Below the pieces are notes generated by a model, which made no database searches, was not told where the DNA came from, and saw only the letters and a program-made list of their open reading frames with translations. Below are positions 1 through 8,358 of a stretch of DNA of 64,000 nt, piece by piece (position 1 is the first letter of the stretch; every line of letters begins with the position of its first letter). The stretch comes from Pseudomonadota bacterium (GTDB lineage Bacteria > Campylobacterota > Campylobacteria > Campylobacterales > Sulfurospirillaceae): the NCBI GenBank assembly GCA_017860615.1, contig JAGDMU010000020.1:1-64000 (forward strand), read 5' to 3'. The translations under genes were made by a program, and so were the position numbers.

Positions 1-29
1 AATTCCTTAGTTGCTAAAATTTAAACGGG

Positions 30-35
30 ATTATA
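30..35 (-). promoter_or_regulatory. Putative leftward -10 box
   Basis: A perfect TATAAT reads on the minus strand. It is followed leftward by AT-rich sequence and an AAGGA-like ribosome-binding site at about 4-8, so it probably serves a leftward gene that begins just outside the window. No -35 box is evident, which is usual for sigma70 promoters in Campylobacterota. Confidence 0.4.
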
Positions 36-75
36 GCATAATTTTAGCTAGATTTAAAGTTTTTTTAATTAAATT

Positions 76-411
76 TTAATTTTTGGAGTAGCAAATGCTG
101 CGCGAAACCCCAACCATCGCATTTGGTAAAATATCTGGTTTAAAGATTTTTAATTTTATTTTGTGAATTTGAGGATAGAAAACTTTCAGTTTTTGACTTA
201 AATCATTCAGCGCATCTTCGAGTAAAAAATAGCGCATTTGGTTCATTTCAGCTTCAAGAAAAGCACACACTTTTGCATAATCAATAAAATTTTCTACCTC
301 ATAAGTGTAATCGATCTTTGCATGTACAATAACTTTTTGAGGCGTGTGGCGCTCTTTTTCAAGAATGCCCACAATCGTCTCAAACGTTAAATCTTTAATA
401 AGAATTTGCAT
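76..411 (-). CDS. folB: Dihydroneopterin aldolase family protein FolB
   Basis: This 111-aa protein has the size and pattern of the FolB/FolX family, which converts 7,8-dihydroneopterin to 6-hydroxymethyl-dihydropterin in cytosolic folate synthesis. The family features seen are the opening I-x-D-L-x-F-E-x-I-V-G-I strand with its conserved glutamate, the acidic Y-T-Y-E-V-E segment, and the later K-I-K-L-K-I-F-K-P strand followed by a Val-Gly-Val-Ser end. Its ATG shares one base with the stop codon of plsY, so the two are translationally coupled in a leftward operon. The pathway enzyme that follows, FolK, lies far away at 56142. The call rests on pattern recognition of a short divergent protein. 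Confidence 0.8.
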   Translation of the reverse strand: MQILIKDLTFETIVGILEKERHTPQKVIVHAKIDYTYEVENFIDYAKVCAFLEAEMNQMRYFLLEDALNDLSQKLKVFYPQIHKIKLKIFKPDILPNAMVGVSRSICYSKN

Positions 412-1037
412 CAGATAACTTTTGATTCTTTACCTTGAAAGAGCCTGATAATGTTAGGGATATGTTTATACACGATTACAAAAGCGATGATAAAAATCGG
501 TGCATGTGTTTTAATGCCTTCAAGATCAGGATGAATAATAAAAGAAGAGAGAATTAATGCACAAAGCGCTAGTAATGATGATAAAGAAGAGATCTTAAGC
601 ACTTTGCCCGCAACAAACCATGTGACAAAAGCGACTAAAGTCTCAATAGGAAGCATGACTAAAAGTACACCTGCCCCTGTTGCTACACCTTTGCCACCTT
701 CAAATTTGAGATAGGGGCTATAACAATGACCAATAACGGCAAAAATAGCAATTGCCCACAGTGTTTCGATACCGAGTCCAATGAATTTTCCAATGATTAA
801 TAAAATGATACCTTTTAATGCATCCAAAACAACTGTTGTAATTGCTAATTTTTTCGCCAATTTTGGGTTGGTCTCTTTGAGAACTCTGAGTACATTGGTT
901 GCGCCAATGCTGCCGCTTCCACTCTCCCTAATATCTTTGCCAGTAAAGAGTTTTGCAATCAATAAACCAAACGGAATTCCTCCTACAAGATAGCTTAAGA
1001 TGTAAAATTGAACGTTAATATTAAAGAGAAAATCCAC
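411..1037 (-). CDS. plsY: Glycerol-3-phosphate acyltransferase PlsY
   Basis: An inner-membrane acyltransferase that moves the acyl group of acyl-phosphate to glycerol-3-phosphate, the first step of phospholipid synthesis. The 208-aa product has the PlsY signatures G-S-G-S-I-G-A-T-N near the N-terminus and F-E-G-G-K-G-V-A-T-G in the middle, with about five hydrophobic segments. I chose the GTG at 1037 because AAGGA lies about five bases before it on the minus strand. A longer frame opening at 1127 would add 30 residues absent from the family and would run through the divergent nadA promoter. It is coupled to folB downstream. Confidence 0.9.
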   Translation of the reverse strand: MDFLFNINVQFYILSYLVGGIPFGLLIAKLFTGKDIRESGSGSIGATNVLRVLKETNPKLAKKLAITTVVLDALKGIILLIIGKFIGLGIETLWAIAIFAVIGHCYSPYLKFEGGKGVATGAGVLLVMLPIETLVAFVTWFVAGKVLKISSLSSLLALCALILSSFIIHPDLEGIKTHAPIFIIAFVIVYKHIPNIIRLFQGKESKVI

Positions 1038-1099
1038 ACGTAATCCTTCGATGAAATTGTCACAGTATAGCAATAATTTTGTTATTATTTCTTTAACGC

Positions 1100-1105
1100 T
1101 ATAAT
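1100..1105 (+). promoter_or_regulatory. -10 box for nadA-nadC
   Basis: A perfect TATAAT lies 32 bp before the nadA GTG in the divergent gap between plsY and nadA. The preceding sequence is T-rich with no clear -35 box, a normal arrangement in Campylobacterota. Confidence 0.55.
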
Positions 1106-1137
1106 AAGTTTTCTCGATAGTACGCAAGGAATTGAAC

Positions 1138-2130
1138 GTGGATAATCAAACATTAAAAGAAGAAATTTTAAAGCTCAAAAAAGAGTTACATGTCAGTATT
1201 GTGGCGCATTTTTATCAAAAAGATGAAGTTTTTGAACTCGCTGATTATGCGGGAGATTCACTGCAATTAGCGCAGTGGGCAGCAAAAGATGCCAACCCTT
1301 ATCTGCTCTTTTGTGGCGTTGGATTTATGGGACAAAGTGTTAAGATTTTAGCGCCCGAAAAACGTGTTTTAATGCCAAAAATTGCTTGCTGTGCCATGGC
1401 TAGGATGATTGATGTGGATTACTTCGATCAAAACGTAGCTACTTTAGAAAAAGCGGGTATTGCAAAAGAAGATATTTTACCTGTCACCTACATCAACTCT
1501 TCGGCAGATGTCAAAGCGCGTATTGGGATGATGGGTGGCTATGTGTGTACGAGTTCAAATGCTAAAAAAATTATCACAAAAGCACATGAGAGCAACAAAA
1601 AGATTTTATTTGTGCCTGATCGCTGTTTAGGACAGAATATCGCCAAAGAGATGGGTCTGAAATCGTGTGTAGTAGGGGATGGAAGTGATCCTGAAGAGGC
1701 TGATATTATCTGTTATAATGGCTTTTGCTCTGTTCATCAACTCTTTGATGTGGATGATATCGCTTTTTACCGTGCCAAGTATCCTGGAATTTTAATCGTT
1801 ACGCATCCTGAGTGTAAACCTGAAGTGTGTGATCTCTCTGATTTTGTGGGTTCTACCAGTCAGATTATTGAGTATGTAAAAAAACTCCCACTGGATCAAA
1901 AAGTAGCGATTGGAACGGAGTACAATATGATTAAGCGATTACGAAAAGAGAATACTTATGTGCTCTCTTCGTCTAAACCCGAATGTCCAACGATGAATGA
2001 AACAACACTGCAAGATGTGTATAACGTACTTTTAGGAATCAAAGAAGGTCGTTTTGAAAATGAAATAACCATCTCCGAAGAGACTCGAAAATGGGCATAT
2101 GCAGCGCTGAATAGGATGTTTGAGATATGA
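1138..2130 (+). CDS. nadA: Quinolinate synthase NadA
   Basis: A cytosolic [4Fe-4S] enzyme that condenses iminoaspartate with dihydroxyacetone phosphate to give quinolinate in de novo NAD synthesis. The 330-aa product shows the family landmarks: V-A-H-F-Y-Q near the N-terminus, F-C-G-V-G-F-M, P-D-R-C-L-G-Q, H-P-E-C and G-T-E-Y-N-M, with cysteines placed to hold the cluster. I prefer the GTG at 1138 because AAGGA (1126-1130) is then seven bases away. The upstream TTG at 1132 is only one base from that site. The stop codon overlaps the nadC start as ATGA. Confidence 0.95.
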   Translation: MDNQTLKEEILKLKKELHVSIVAHFYQKDEVFELADYAGDSLQLAQWAAKDANPYLLFCGVGFMGQSVKILAPEKRVLMPKIACCAMARMIDVDYFDQNVATLEKAGIAKEDILPVTYINSSADVKARIGMMGGYVCTSSNAKKIITKAHESNKKILFVPDRCLGQNIAKEMGLKSCVVGDGSDPEEADIICYNGFCSVHQLFDVDDIAFYRAKYPGILIVTHPECKPEVCDLSDFVGSTSQIIEYVKKLPLDQKVAIGTEYNMIKRLRKENTYVLSSSKPECPTMNETTLQDVYNVLLGIKEGRFENEITISEETRKWAYAALNRMFEI

Positions 2131-2957
2131 TTAAAAAATTTGTCAAAAAAGCGCTCGAAGAGGATGTTGGCAGGGGTGATCTTTTTTCATTAGTAGGAAA
2201 AGATAGCTTTGCCAGTGCAAATATCATTTGCAAAGATGTAGGTGTATTCGCTGGAAAGCCCTATGTTAAGGCACTTTGTAAAATGAATAAACTGGATGTT
2301 AAGTTTTATTTTAATGATGGAGATACCCTTCAAAGAGGTGATTTAGTCGCTTTAATCGAAGGGAAATCTAAAAATATTTTGCGTTGCGAACGTACCATTT
2401 TAAATTTAATGCAACATGCAAGTGGCATTGCCACTAATGTTGCGAGTTATAAAAAAGCGCTTGAGGGTTATGCCCTTAAATTGTTAGATACACGAAAAAC
2501 CAGACCTCATTTACGTATTTTTGAAAAATATGCGATTCGTTGTGGTGGAGGCAATAACCATAGAATGGGCTTAGATGATTGTTTAATGATCAAAGATACG
2601 CATCTTAAGACCATTGATGATCTGAAAATTTTTATCACAGAAGCGAGAGAAAAACTTCCCTTTACATGTAAAATTGAAGTTGAGTGTGAAGATGTGGACT
2701 TTACTAAGTTTGCAATGCATTGTGGAGCTGATATTGTGATGTGTGACAATATGTCACATGAGGATATTAAAACCGTTGTTGCTTATAAAAACAGTCATTT
2801 TCCTCATGTCCTTTTGGAAGCCAGTGGCAACATTACTAAAGAAAATATCGTAGAGTATGCCAAAACAGGTGTTGATGCCATTAGCAGTGGTAGCCTAATT
2901 CATCAAGCTGTTTGGTTAGATTTTTCAATGAAAATTACCCATAAAACCGTTATTTAA
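2127..2957 (+). CDS. nadC: Nicotinate-nucleotide pyrophosphorylase NadC
   Basis: This enzyme converts quinolinate and PRPP to nicotinate mononucleotide, the step after NadA. The 276-aa protein is full length for the family. It carries E-R-T-I-L-N-L-M-Q-H-A-S-G-I-A-T, the D-T-R-K-T-R-P loop, R-C-G-G-G-N-N-H-R and the later I-E-V-E-C-E-D segment that line the quinolinate/PRPP site. It overlaps nadA by four bases, so the two NAD enzymes are co-translated. A perfect TTACATGTAA palindrome (2662-2671) lies inside the gene. Confidence 0.95.
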   Translation: MIKKFVKKALEEDVGRGDLFSLVGKDSFASANIICKDVGVFAGKPYVKALCKMNKLDVKFYFNDGDTLQRGDLVALIEGKSKNILRCERTILNLMQHASGIATNVASYKKALEGYALKLLDTRKTRPHLRIFEKYAIRCGGGNNHRMGLDDCLMIKDTHLKTIDDLKIFITEAREKLPFTCKIEVECEDVDFTKFAMHCGADIVMCDNMSHEDIKTVVAYKNSHFPHVLLEASGNITKENIVEYAKTGVDAISSGSLIHQAVWLDFSMKITHKTVI

Positions 2958-2974
2958 AACAGGAATAGCATACT

Positions 2975-4033
2975 GTGGCAGATGATCAAGAGAAGACCGA
3001 AGAAGCCACCTCCAAGAAAATAGAAGATGCCAGAAAGGACGGTAATGTCCCTAAAAGTCAAGATACCAGTGCTTTTATCACATTAGTTGTGGCACTGGTT
3101 GCCTTTTTAGCATTTCTGTCATTCATCCAATCTCGCGTAGTGTATCTTTACTACTACTATCAATCCTTAATTGGTACGGAAATTACCAAAGAAGTAACCC
3201 TTCAAATATCAATGATCTCTCTTCGAGAGATCGTTTTTATGGTGATCCCTTTAGCATTAGCGGTTGCAGTTGCAGGGATTTTAGCCAATATCATGCAAAC
3301 GGGTTTTATTTTTACAACCAAACCATTAATGCCAGATATTTCTAAATTAGATCCCATAAAAGGGCTTAAAAATCTTTTTTCAATGAAAAAAGCGGTCGAA
3401 ACACTCAAAATTCTTCTTAAAGTGGGCGTGATTTTATGGGTGTGTTACTACTTTTTACTCTCGTTTACTAAAGAGCTTCCAACAGTTATCTATTTTCCAC
3501 TTTTTGACCAATTGGCATGGTTGAAGGAGAAGATGCTAATTTTAGTCGCAGTTATTTTACTTCTTTTCTTAGTCCTTGCTCTTGCAGATCTTTTGTTTGT
3601 ACGTTTTTCTTATTTTAAAAGTTTGCGGATGAGTAAGCAAGAGGTTAAAGATGAGTACAAACAGATGGAAGGTGATCCTAAAATTAAAGCCAAAATTAGA
3701 CAAATTCAGATGCAAATGACGCGTAAGCGCATGATGCAAGAGATTCCTCAAGCCGATGTTGTGATCACCAATCCAACGCATTATGCGGTGGCTATTCGTT
3801 ATAACCAAGAGAAAGAGGCGGCACCCAAAGTGATTGCTAAGGGGACAGATTTTGTAGCCCTTCGCATCAAAGAGATTGCAATGAACTATAACATTCAGAT
3901 TGTTGAAAATCCTCCATTAGCGAGGGAATTGTATAAAAAATGCAATCTTGGAGATATTATTCCTGAAAATCTCTATAAAGCAGTTGCAGAAGTATTGGCG
4001 TTTGTTTATAAAAGCTCTAAAAAAATGCCTTAG
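2975..4033 (+). CDS. flhB: Flagellar export gate protein FlhB
   Basis: An inner-membrane component of the flagellar type III export gate that switches export specificity after autocleavage. The 352-aa protein opens with the classic D-D-Q-E-K-T-E-E-A-T-S-K-K-I start, has four hydrophobic segments, then a cytoplasmic domain with the self-cleaving N-P-T-H-Y motif near residue 265 and the P-P-L-A-R-E-L-Y tail. Length and the short C-terminus fit flagellar FlhB rather than a virulence secretion paralogue. The start is GTG with AGGA ten bases upstream. It follows nadC by 17 bp and may be read from the same transcript. Confidence 0.95.
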   Translation: MADDQEKTEEATSKKIEDARKDGNVPKSQDTSAFITLVVALVAFLAFLSFIQSRVVYLYYYYQSLIGTEITKEVTLQISMISLREIVFMVIPLALAVAVAGILANIMQTGFIFTTKPLMPDISKLDPIKGLKNLFSMKKAVETLKILLKVGVILWVCYYFLLSFTKELPTVIYFPLFDQLAWLKEKMLILVAVILLLFLVLALADLLFVRFSYFKSLRMSKQEVKDEYKQMEGDPKIKAKIRQIQMQMTRKRMMQEIPQADVVITNPTHYAVAIRYNQEKEAAPKVIAKGTDFVALRIKEIAMNYNIQIVENPPLARELYKKCNLGDIIPENLYKAVAEVLAFVYKSSKKMP

Positions 4034-4065
4034 CCTATATCAATAACTTTTCAGTCAAAATTAAG

Positions 4066-4071
4066 TATAAT
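4066..4071 (+). promoter_or_regulatory. -10 box for nrnA and the following run
   Basis: A perfect TATAAT sits 28 bp before the nrnA ATG in the 66-bp gap after flhB. It is the only obvious promoter before the long overlapping gene run up to thrB. Confidence 0.5.
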
Positions 4072-4099
4072 CTCCATTTTATCACAGAGTGGAGTTGTA

Positions 4100-5044
4100 A
4101 TGTATCAACAAGCGTGGAAGCGTATGCTGGAAGCCAATCATATTGTTATTGTCTCACACGTACATCCCGATGGCGATACATTAGGCAGTGCTTTGGCCTT
4201 ATATGATGCATTAAGCCGTGCAGGCAAAAAAGTAACGCATTACAATAAAAATAACGAACTTCCCTTGGTTTATGACTATTTGCCAGGCTTTTCTAAAATT
4301 AAAAATAGCTTGCCCAAAAGCTTTGATTTAGTGGTAAGTTGTGACTGTTCAACACGCGATAGACTTAAAATTCCCGAAGGGGATTATGAGATTATTAACA
4401 TTGATCATCACCTTACAAATCATTACTTTGGAAATATTAATCTTGTGGTAGATCGCTTCACCAGCGCTGGTATGGTGGTGTATGAGCTTTTAAAAGCCAA
4501 TGCCATTGAAATGAGTAAAGAGTGCGCCATTTGTCTTTATACGGCTATTGCAGATGATACAGGTTTTTTTCAATACGGCGATATGGACGAGCTGACGTTT
4601 AGCATTGTCGCACAATTAGTGAAATGTGGAGCCAATCCAAAAGAGATTGCCTCTAAAGTAAAGCGTAGAGAACCCCTTTCAAAAATAAGACTTTATGGTT
4701 ACATGTTGAACCATTTTGATCTTTATGAAAATGGGCGTATTGCTACCATTATTTTTGATAAAGCGGCTCTTGAAGCAACAGGTGCTAGAAGGCACGATAC
4801 TAAAAATATTGTCAATATGCTTAGAAGTATTGTGAATGTCACGATTGCGATCATGATATTGGAAGAGAAAGAGGGAGGCTATAAAGTCTCCTTGCGAAGC
4901 AAAGATATTAATGTCTCAAAGATTGCGTTGGAGTATCAAGGAGGTGGTCATAAGACTGCCGCTGGGTTTGAAGTGCCCGCTTGTGATCCCAAAGCGCTTC
5001 GAGATGAAATTGTGGAAAAAATCAAAAGGATAGACAAAGAATGA
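4100..5044 (+). CDS. nrnA: DHH/DHHA1 phosphoesterase, NrnA-type nanoRNase
   Basis: A predicted cytosolic phosphoesterase that degrades short oligoribonucleotides and/or 3'-phosphoadenosine-5'-phosphate. The 314-aa protein has the DHH family metal motifs in order: H-x-H-P-D-G-D at residues 20-26, C-D-C at 81-83, D-H-H at 102-104, a further acidic A-D-D-T-G motif, and the DHHA1 G-G-G-H-K-x-A-A-G loop near the C-terminus. This matches NrnA rather than the shorter pyrophosphatase architecture seen at 40487. It has its own -10 box and overlaps the next gene by four bases. Confidence 0.85.
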   Translation: MYQQAWKRMLEANHIVIVSHVHPDGDTLGSALALYDALSRAGKKVTHYNKNNELPLVYDYLPGFSKIKNSLPKSFDLVVSCDCSTRDRLKIPEGDYEIINIDHHLTNHYFGNINLVVDRFTSAGMVVYELLKANAIEMSKECAICLYTAIADDTGFFQYGDMDELTFSIVAQLVKCGANPKEIASKVKRREPLSKIRLYGYMLNHFDLYENGRIATIIFDKAALEATGARRHDTKNIVNMLRSIVNVTIAIMILEEKEGGYKVSLRSKDINVSKIALEYQGGGHKTAAGFEVPACDPKALRDEIVEKIKRIDKE

Positions 5045-6411
5045 GAAAACAGAGAAAATCATCCATAGCCGCCATTGTGCTAGGGTTTATTTTTTTAGTC
5101 TTAGTAGGCGGAGTCGCATTTGTATTTAACTCCAGTTTGTTTGAAAGAGAAGCTCCTCAAATCGTTCTTCCTAAAGAAATCGAGTGGAATTTGAAAGAGC
5201 CTATTAAAGTTCAAATAGGTGATGCAAGCGGACTTCGTTTTGTGCGCGCCTCACTGTTTGATGGTGAAAAAAGTGTTGTAATCGATACCAAAGAATTTAA
5301 AGCACCTGAAAAAGTAGTGGATTTAAACCTTACGTTTCCTAAAACAGGTTTTGGCGCCAATAAAAAAGTCTTTGAGCTTACTGTTGAAGCAGTTGATGGC
5401 AGTAAATGGAACTTTTTTGCAGGCAATAACATTAGCGTAAAATCAGTGATTAAAGTTGACACTAAAAGACCAGAAGTGAATATTATTGGAAGCTCGTATA
5501 AAATTATGAAAGGTGGCGTTGCTACCGTTATTTTTAAAGCGCAAGACGAAGCCATGAAATCGCTTTATGTTGAGACGAATTTCGGTAAAAAATTCTATCC
5601 AACACCGTTTTATAAAGAGGGTTATTACATCACGTTAGTAGCATGGCCTACGCATATTGAAAGTTTTAGCGCTTCTGTAGTGGCCATAGATCGTGCAGGA
5701 AACTTAACAAAATCACATGTACCTTATTTTTTACAAGACAAAAAGTATAAAACATCTACCATTGCACTGGAAGATCGTTTTCTAGATGGTAAAATTGCTG
5801 ATCTGATTGCAGAAATGGCGCCAGAGCGTTCATCGCTTACAAAATTAGAGAAGTTTAAATTTGTCAATGAAGATATGCGTAAAGGCAATGAAGCGAACAT
5901 TTTGAAAGTGACTTCCAATGTACCAACAGAATTGTTGAGTGGATTTTATTTGAAACCATTTTATCCACTTCGTAATGGAAAAGTGGTTGCAAGTTTTGGA
6001 GATCACCGTTTTTATGAGTATGATAAACAGCCTACCAGTGAATCTTACCATTTAGGACTTGACCTTGCAAGTAATGCACAAGCGCAAATGCAGACTTCTA
6101 ACGATGGGGTGGTTGTCTTTGCTCGTGAAAATGGTATTTATGGTAATAATATTATTATTGCTCATGGCTTGGGTATCTATTCACTTTACGGACATTGCTC
6201 TAGTTATATGGTGAAAGAGGGCGATGTGGTTAAAGCAGGAGAGTCTATTGCCAAAACAGGTTTAACAGGCTTAGCTCTTGGCGATCACCTTCACTTTGGT
6301 ATGTATGTGCAAGGTGTGGATGTCAGACCCGAAGAGTGGATGGATGAAGTTTGGCTCAAAGAGAGCGTCTTTAATGTAATAGAATCAGCAAAGAAGATTA
6401 TGGATCGATGA
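5041..6411 (+). CDS. M23-family peptidoglycan endopeptidase
   Basis: A membrane-anchored periplasmic metallopeptidase expected to trim peptidoglycan peptides and so influence cell shape. The 456-aa protein has one N-terminal membrane segment (about 9-30), a long beta-rich region, and a C-terminal LytM domain with the zinc motifs H-x-G-x-D (Y-H-L-G-L-D) and H-L-H-F-G, plus the S-L-Y-G-H-C strand. All zinc ligands are present, so it should be active. The same kind of gene occupies this position beside minC/lpxC in other Campylobacterota. I do not assign a Csd or Pgp number. Start and stop overlap both neighbours as ATGA. Confidence 0.88.
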   Translation: MRKQRKSSIAAIVLGFIFLVLVGGVAFVFNSSLFEREAPQIVLPKEIEWNLKEPIKVQIGDASGLRFVRASLFDGEKSVVIDTKEFKAPEKVVDLNLTFPKTGFGANKKVFELTVEAVDGSKWNFFAGNNISVKSVIKVDTKRPEVNIIGSSYKIMKGGVATVIFKAQDEAMKSLYVETNFGKKFYPTPFYKEGYYITLVAWPTHIESFSASVVAIDRAGNLTKSHVPYFLQDKKYKTSTIALEDRFLDGKIADLIAEMAPERSSLTKLEKFKFVNEDMRKGNEANILKVTSNVPTELLSGFYLKPFYPLRNGKVVASFGDHRFYEYDKQPTSESYHLGLDLASNAQAQMQTSNDGVVVFARENGIYGNNIIIAHGLGIYSLYGHCSSYMVKEGDVVKAGESIAKTGLTGLALGDHLHFGMYVQGVDVRPEEWMDEVWLKESVFNVIESAKKIMDR

Positions 6412-7013
6412 AAGTAACACAAAAAAATGTCAGAGTATTTCACATCGAAATCGATGATGAAGCCTCTTTTTTAGATTATTTCAGAAAAAACAGCCTTCTT
6501 TTGAAGGAATTCTTTTTGCTTATTGAAGGCAATATAACGAAAAATATTGCTTTTGTATTAGAGCAAAGTGGTGTATGTTATAAAGAGATTAACCATTGTG
6601 CCATTCGTTTTGGTGGAATTAAAAAAGAAGCTCCTTTGGTTGAAGAAGAGCCACTCAAAAAAGAGAGCGTTTCTGAAACGCTACCCGAACAGCAGACTAA
6701 ACAGTTGCCAAAACTCAAGCTCTATGATCGTCCTATTCGCTCAGGTGAAGAGATTGTTGAGAGTTTGCCCATTGTTATTTTTGGTCGCGTTAACAGTGGC
6801 GCTAAGGTCTTTTGTGAAGAGAGTATGAGTATTTATGGTATTATTGATGGATTAGTACAGTGCGATGGTGATTATATCGTGCTCAGTGGTATCAGTCCAA
6901 GAGGTCATCTCATTTTTAATGGGGAGATTGTGGACAGAGAGATGTTAAAACAAAATGTGCTTCAAAAAATCGTTATGCGCGATAATGTTATAGAGATAAA
7001 GGAAGTTGTGTGA
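6408..7013 (+). CDS. minC: Septum site-determining protein MinC
   Basis: An inhibitor of FtsZ ring assembly that acts with MinD to place the division site. The 201-aa protein has a divergent N-terminal domain, a charged linker rich in E, K and Q, and a C-terminal beta-helix domain with the MinC pattern G-R-V-N-S-G-A-K-V and I-I-D-G-L-V-Q-C-D-G-D. The C-terminal domain and the position directly before lpxC support the call. The gene overlaps both neighbours by four bases. No minD or minE lies adjacent. Confidence 0.85.
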   Translation: MKVTQKNVRVFHIEIDDEASFLDYFRKNSLLLKEFFLLIEGNITKNIAFVLEQSGVCYKEINHCAIRFGGIKKEAPLVEEEPLKKESVSETLPEQQTKQLPKLKLYDRPIRSGEEIVESLPIVIFGRVNSGAKVFCEESMSIYGIIDGLVQCDGDYIVLSGISPRGHLIFNGEIVDREMLKQNVLQKIVMRDNVIEIKEVV

Positions 7014-7894
7014 AACAAACCACATTAGCCAAAGCGGTCAGCGGGGTAGGAATAGGACTTCACAAAGGTGAACCCATTTCGATACGTTTAGAACCTCTTG
7101 AAGCCAATAGCGGTATTCTTTTTTACCGAAGTGATGTAGGACTTTTGGTTCAAGCATTACCTCAAAATGTTGTTAATACTCAAATGGCTACGGTTATTGG
7201 AAATTCGAGTGCTTATATCTCAACGATTGAGCATCTACTTTCTGCTGTTTATGCCTATGGAATTGATAATATCAGAGTGGTACTTGATGGTGCAGAAGTT
7301 CCTGTCATGGATGGAAGCAGTGCCAGTTTTTGTATGATGTTGGATGAAGCAGGAACACGAAAATTAGAGGCTACAAAACAAGTTTTGATGATTAAAAAAG
7401 AGGTAGAAGTGCAAGATGGTAAGAAATTTGCACGTGTAACACCCAGTTTAAAACCTACTTACAGCTTTATGATAGAGTTTAATCACCCTTCCATTGGTAA
7501 ACAAGAGTATAGTTTTGAATTTAGCAAGAAAAACTTTATTGAAGAGATTTCCAGAGCTCGTACATTTGGTTTCTTAAAAGATGTTCAAATGTTACGTTCA
7601 CGTGGACTTGCTCTTGGTGGATCACTCGATAATGCCGTTGTTATGGATGATACGAAAATTCTTAATCCTGAAGGGTTGCGCTTTTCCAATGAATTTGTCA
7701 GACATAAAATATTAGATGCAATTGGTGATCTTTCACTCTTAGGAGCCCCATTTGTAGGCGATTATACCTCCTATGCAGGTAGCCATAATCTGAACCATGA
7801 GCTTACTAAAGCGATTTTACAAGATCCAAGCAATTACGAAATTAGAACACTGAGTATGGAAAAAGCACAAGAGTTTGAAAAGGTTTACGCATAA
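7010..7894 (+). CDS. lpxC: UDP-3-O-acyl-N-acetylglucosamine deacetylase LpxC
   Basis: The zinc amidase that catalyses the committed step of lipid A synthesis. The 294-aa protein is full length and carries G-I-G-L-H near the start, T-I-E-H-L-L-S-A with a zinc histidine, V-M-D-G-S-S, S-R-A-R-T-F-G, H-K-I-L-D-A-I-G-D with the second histidine and catalytic aspartate, and S-H-N-L-N-H near the end. The start is GTG within the GTGA overlap with minC. The stop TAA overlaps the proposed ATA start of tsaB. Confidence 0.95.
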   Translation: MKQTTLAKAVSGVGIGLHKGEPISIRLEPLEANSGILFYRSDVGLLVQALPQNVVNTQMATVIGNSSAYISTIEHLLSAVYAYGIDNIRVVLDGAEVPVMDGSSASFCMMLDEAGTRKLEATKQVLMIKKEVEVQDGKKFARVTPSLKPTYSFMIEFNHPSIGKQEYSFEFSKKNFIEEISRARTFGFLKDVQMLRSRGLALGGSLDNAVVMDDTKILNPEGLRFSNEFVRHKILDAIGDLSLLGAPFVGDYTSYAGSHNLNHELTKAILQDPSNYEIRTLSMEKAQEFEKVYA

Positions 7895-8349
7895 AAACGG
7901 CTGTTGACATTGTTGTTATAACACTTACTTCGCCTTTACATATAGGCATTTATGAAAACAACCACTTAATTAAACTTTATGAAACAACGTATCAGACCAG
8001 CGAAGCATTGCCTTTACTGTTTAAATCGATTTTAAAAGAGTATCAACCAGCACGACTCTTTTTTGCAAGAGGTCCTGGAAGTTTTATGGCGATTAAAATT
8101 ACCTATATTTTTTTAAAAACGTTGAGTATCACGTTAGGAGTTCCTCTTTTAGCATGCGACGGATTTGTATTTAATGAAGGACGAGCCATTCGCGCGATGC
8201 GTAATCTTTATTTTGTAAAAAAAGCAGAAGAAATTACAACAGTGCATTTGGAAAGCCCCGTAGAACAGCATTTTGTATTACCTACAGTTTTAGATGAAAC
8301 TCTTTTTAATGATGAAATTGAACCACTTTATATGTTACCAGCAGTTTAG
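7891..8349 (+). CDS. tsaB: TsaB-like tRNA threonylcarbamoyladenosine protein
   Basis: A TsaB/YeaZ-type protein, a partner in making the t6A modification of ANN-decoding tRNAs. The product of about 152 aa shows the family pattern T-S-P-L-H-I-G-I-Y-E-N near the start, T-S-E-A-L-P-L-L-F, then G-P-G-S-F-M-A-I-K, which resembles the TsaB G-P-G-S-F-T-G-L-R motif. The frame has no ATG, GTG or TTG before codon 40. Homology needs the upstream codons, and the only well-placed candidate is ATA at 7891, seven bases after AAAAGG and overlapping the lpxC stop as ATAA. A TTG start at 8008 would delete the whole conserved first strand. The family call is fairly firm; the start codon is inference. Confidence 0.72.
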   Translation: MKTAVDIVVITLTSPLHIGIYENNHLIKLYETTYQTSEALPLLFKSILKEYQPARLFFARGPGSFMAIKITYIFLKTLSITLGVPLLACDGFVFNEGRAIRAMRNLYFVKKAEEITTVHLESPVEQHFVLPTVLDETLFNDEIEPLYMLPAV

Positions 8350-8358
8350 GAGCAATGT

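Noticed and set aside
781-993. Open frame on the + strand inside plsY
   Set aside because: It lies wholly opposite a well supported gene and has no family features or ribosome-binding site.
2975-4033. Possible virulence type III secretion gate gene
   Set aside because: Length, N-terminus and the short tail fit flagellar FlhB, and no injectisome genes are present.
5211-5555. 114-codon frame opposite the M23 peptidase gene
   Set aside because: It lies entirely within a supported gene on the other strand and shows no recognisable motif.
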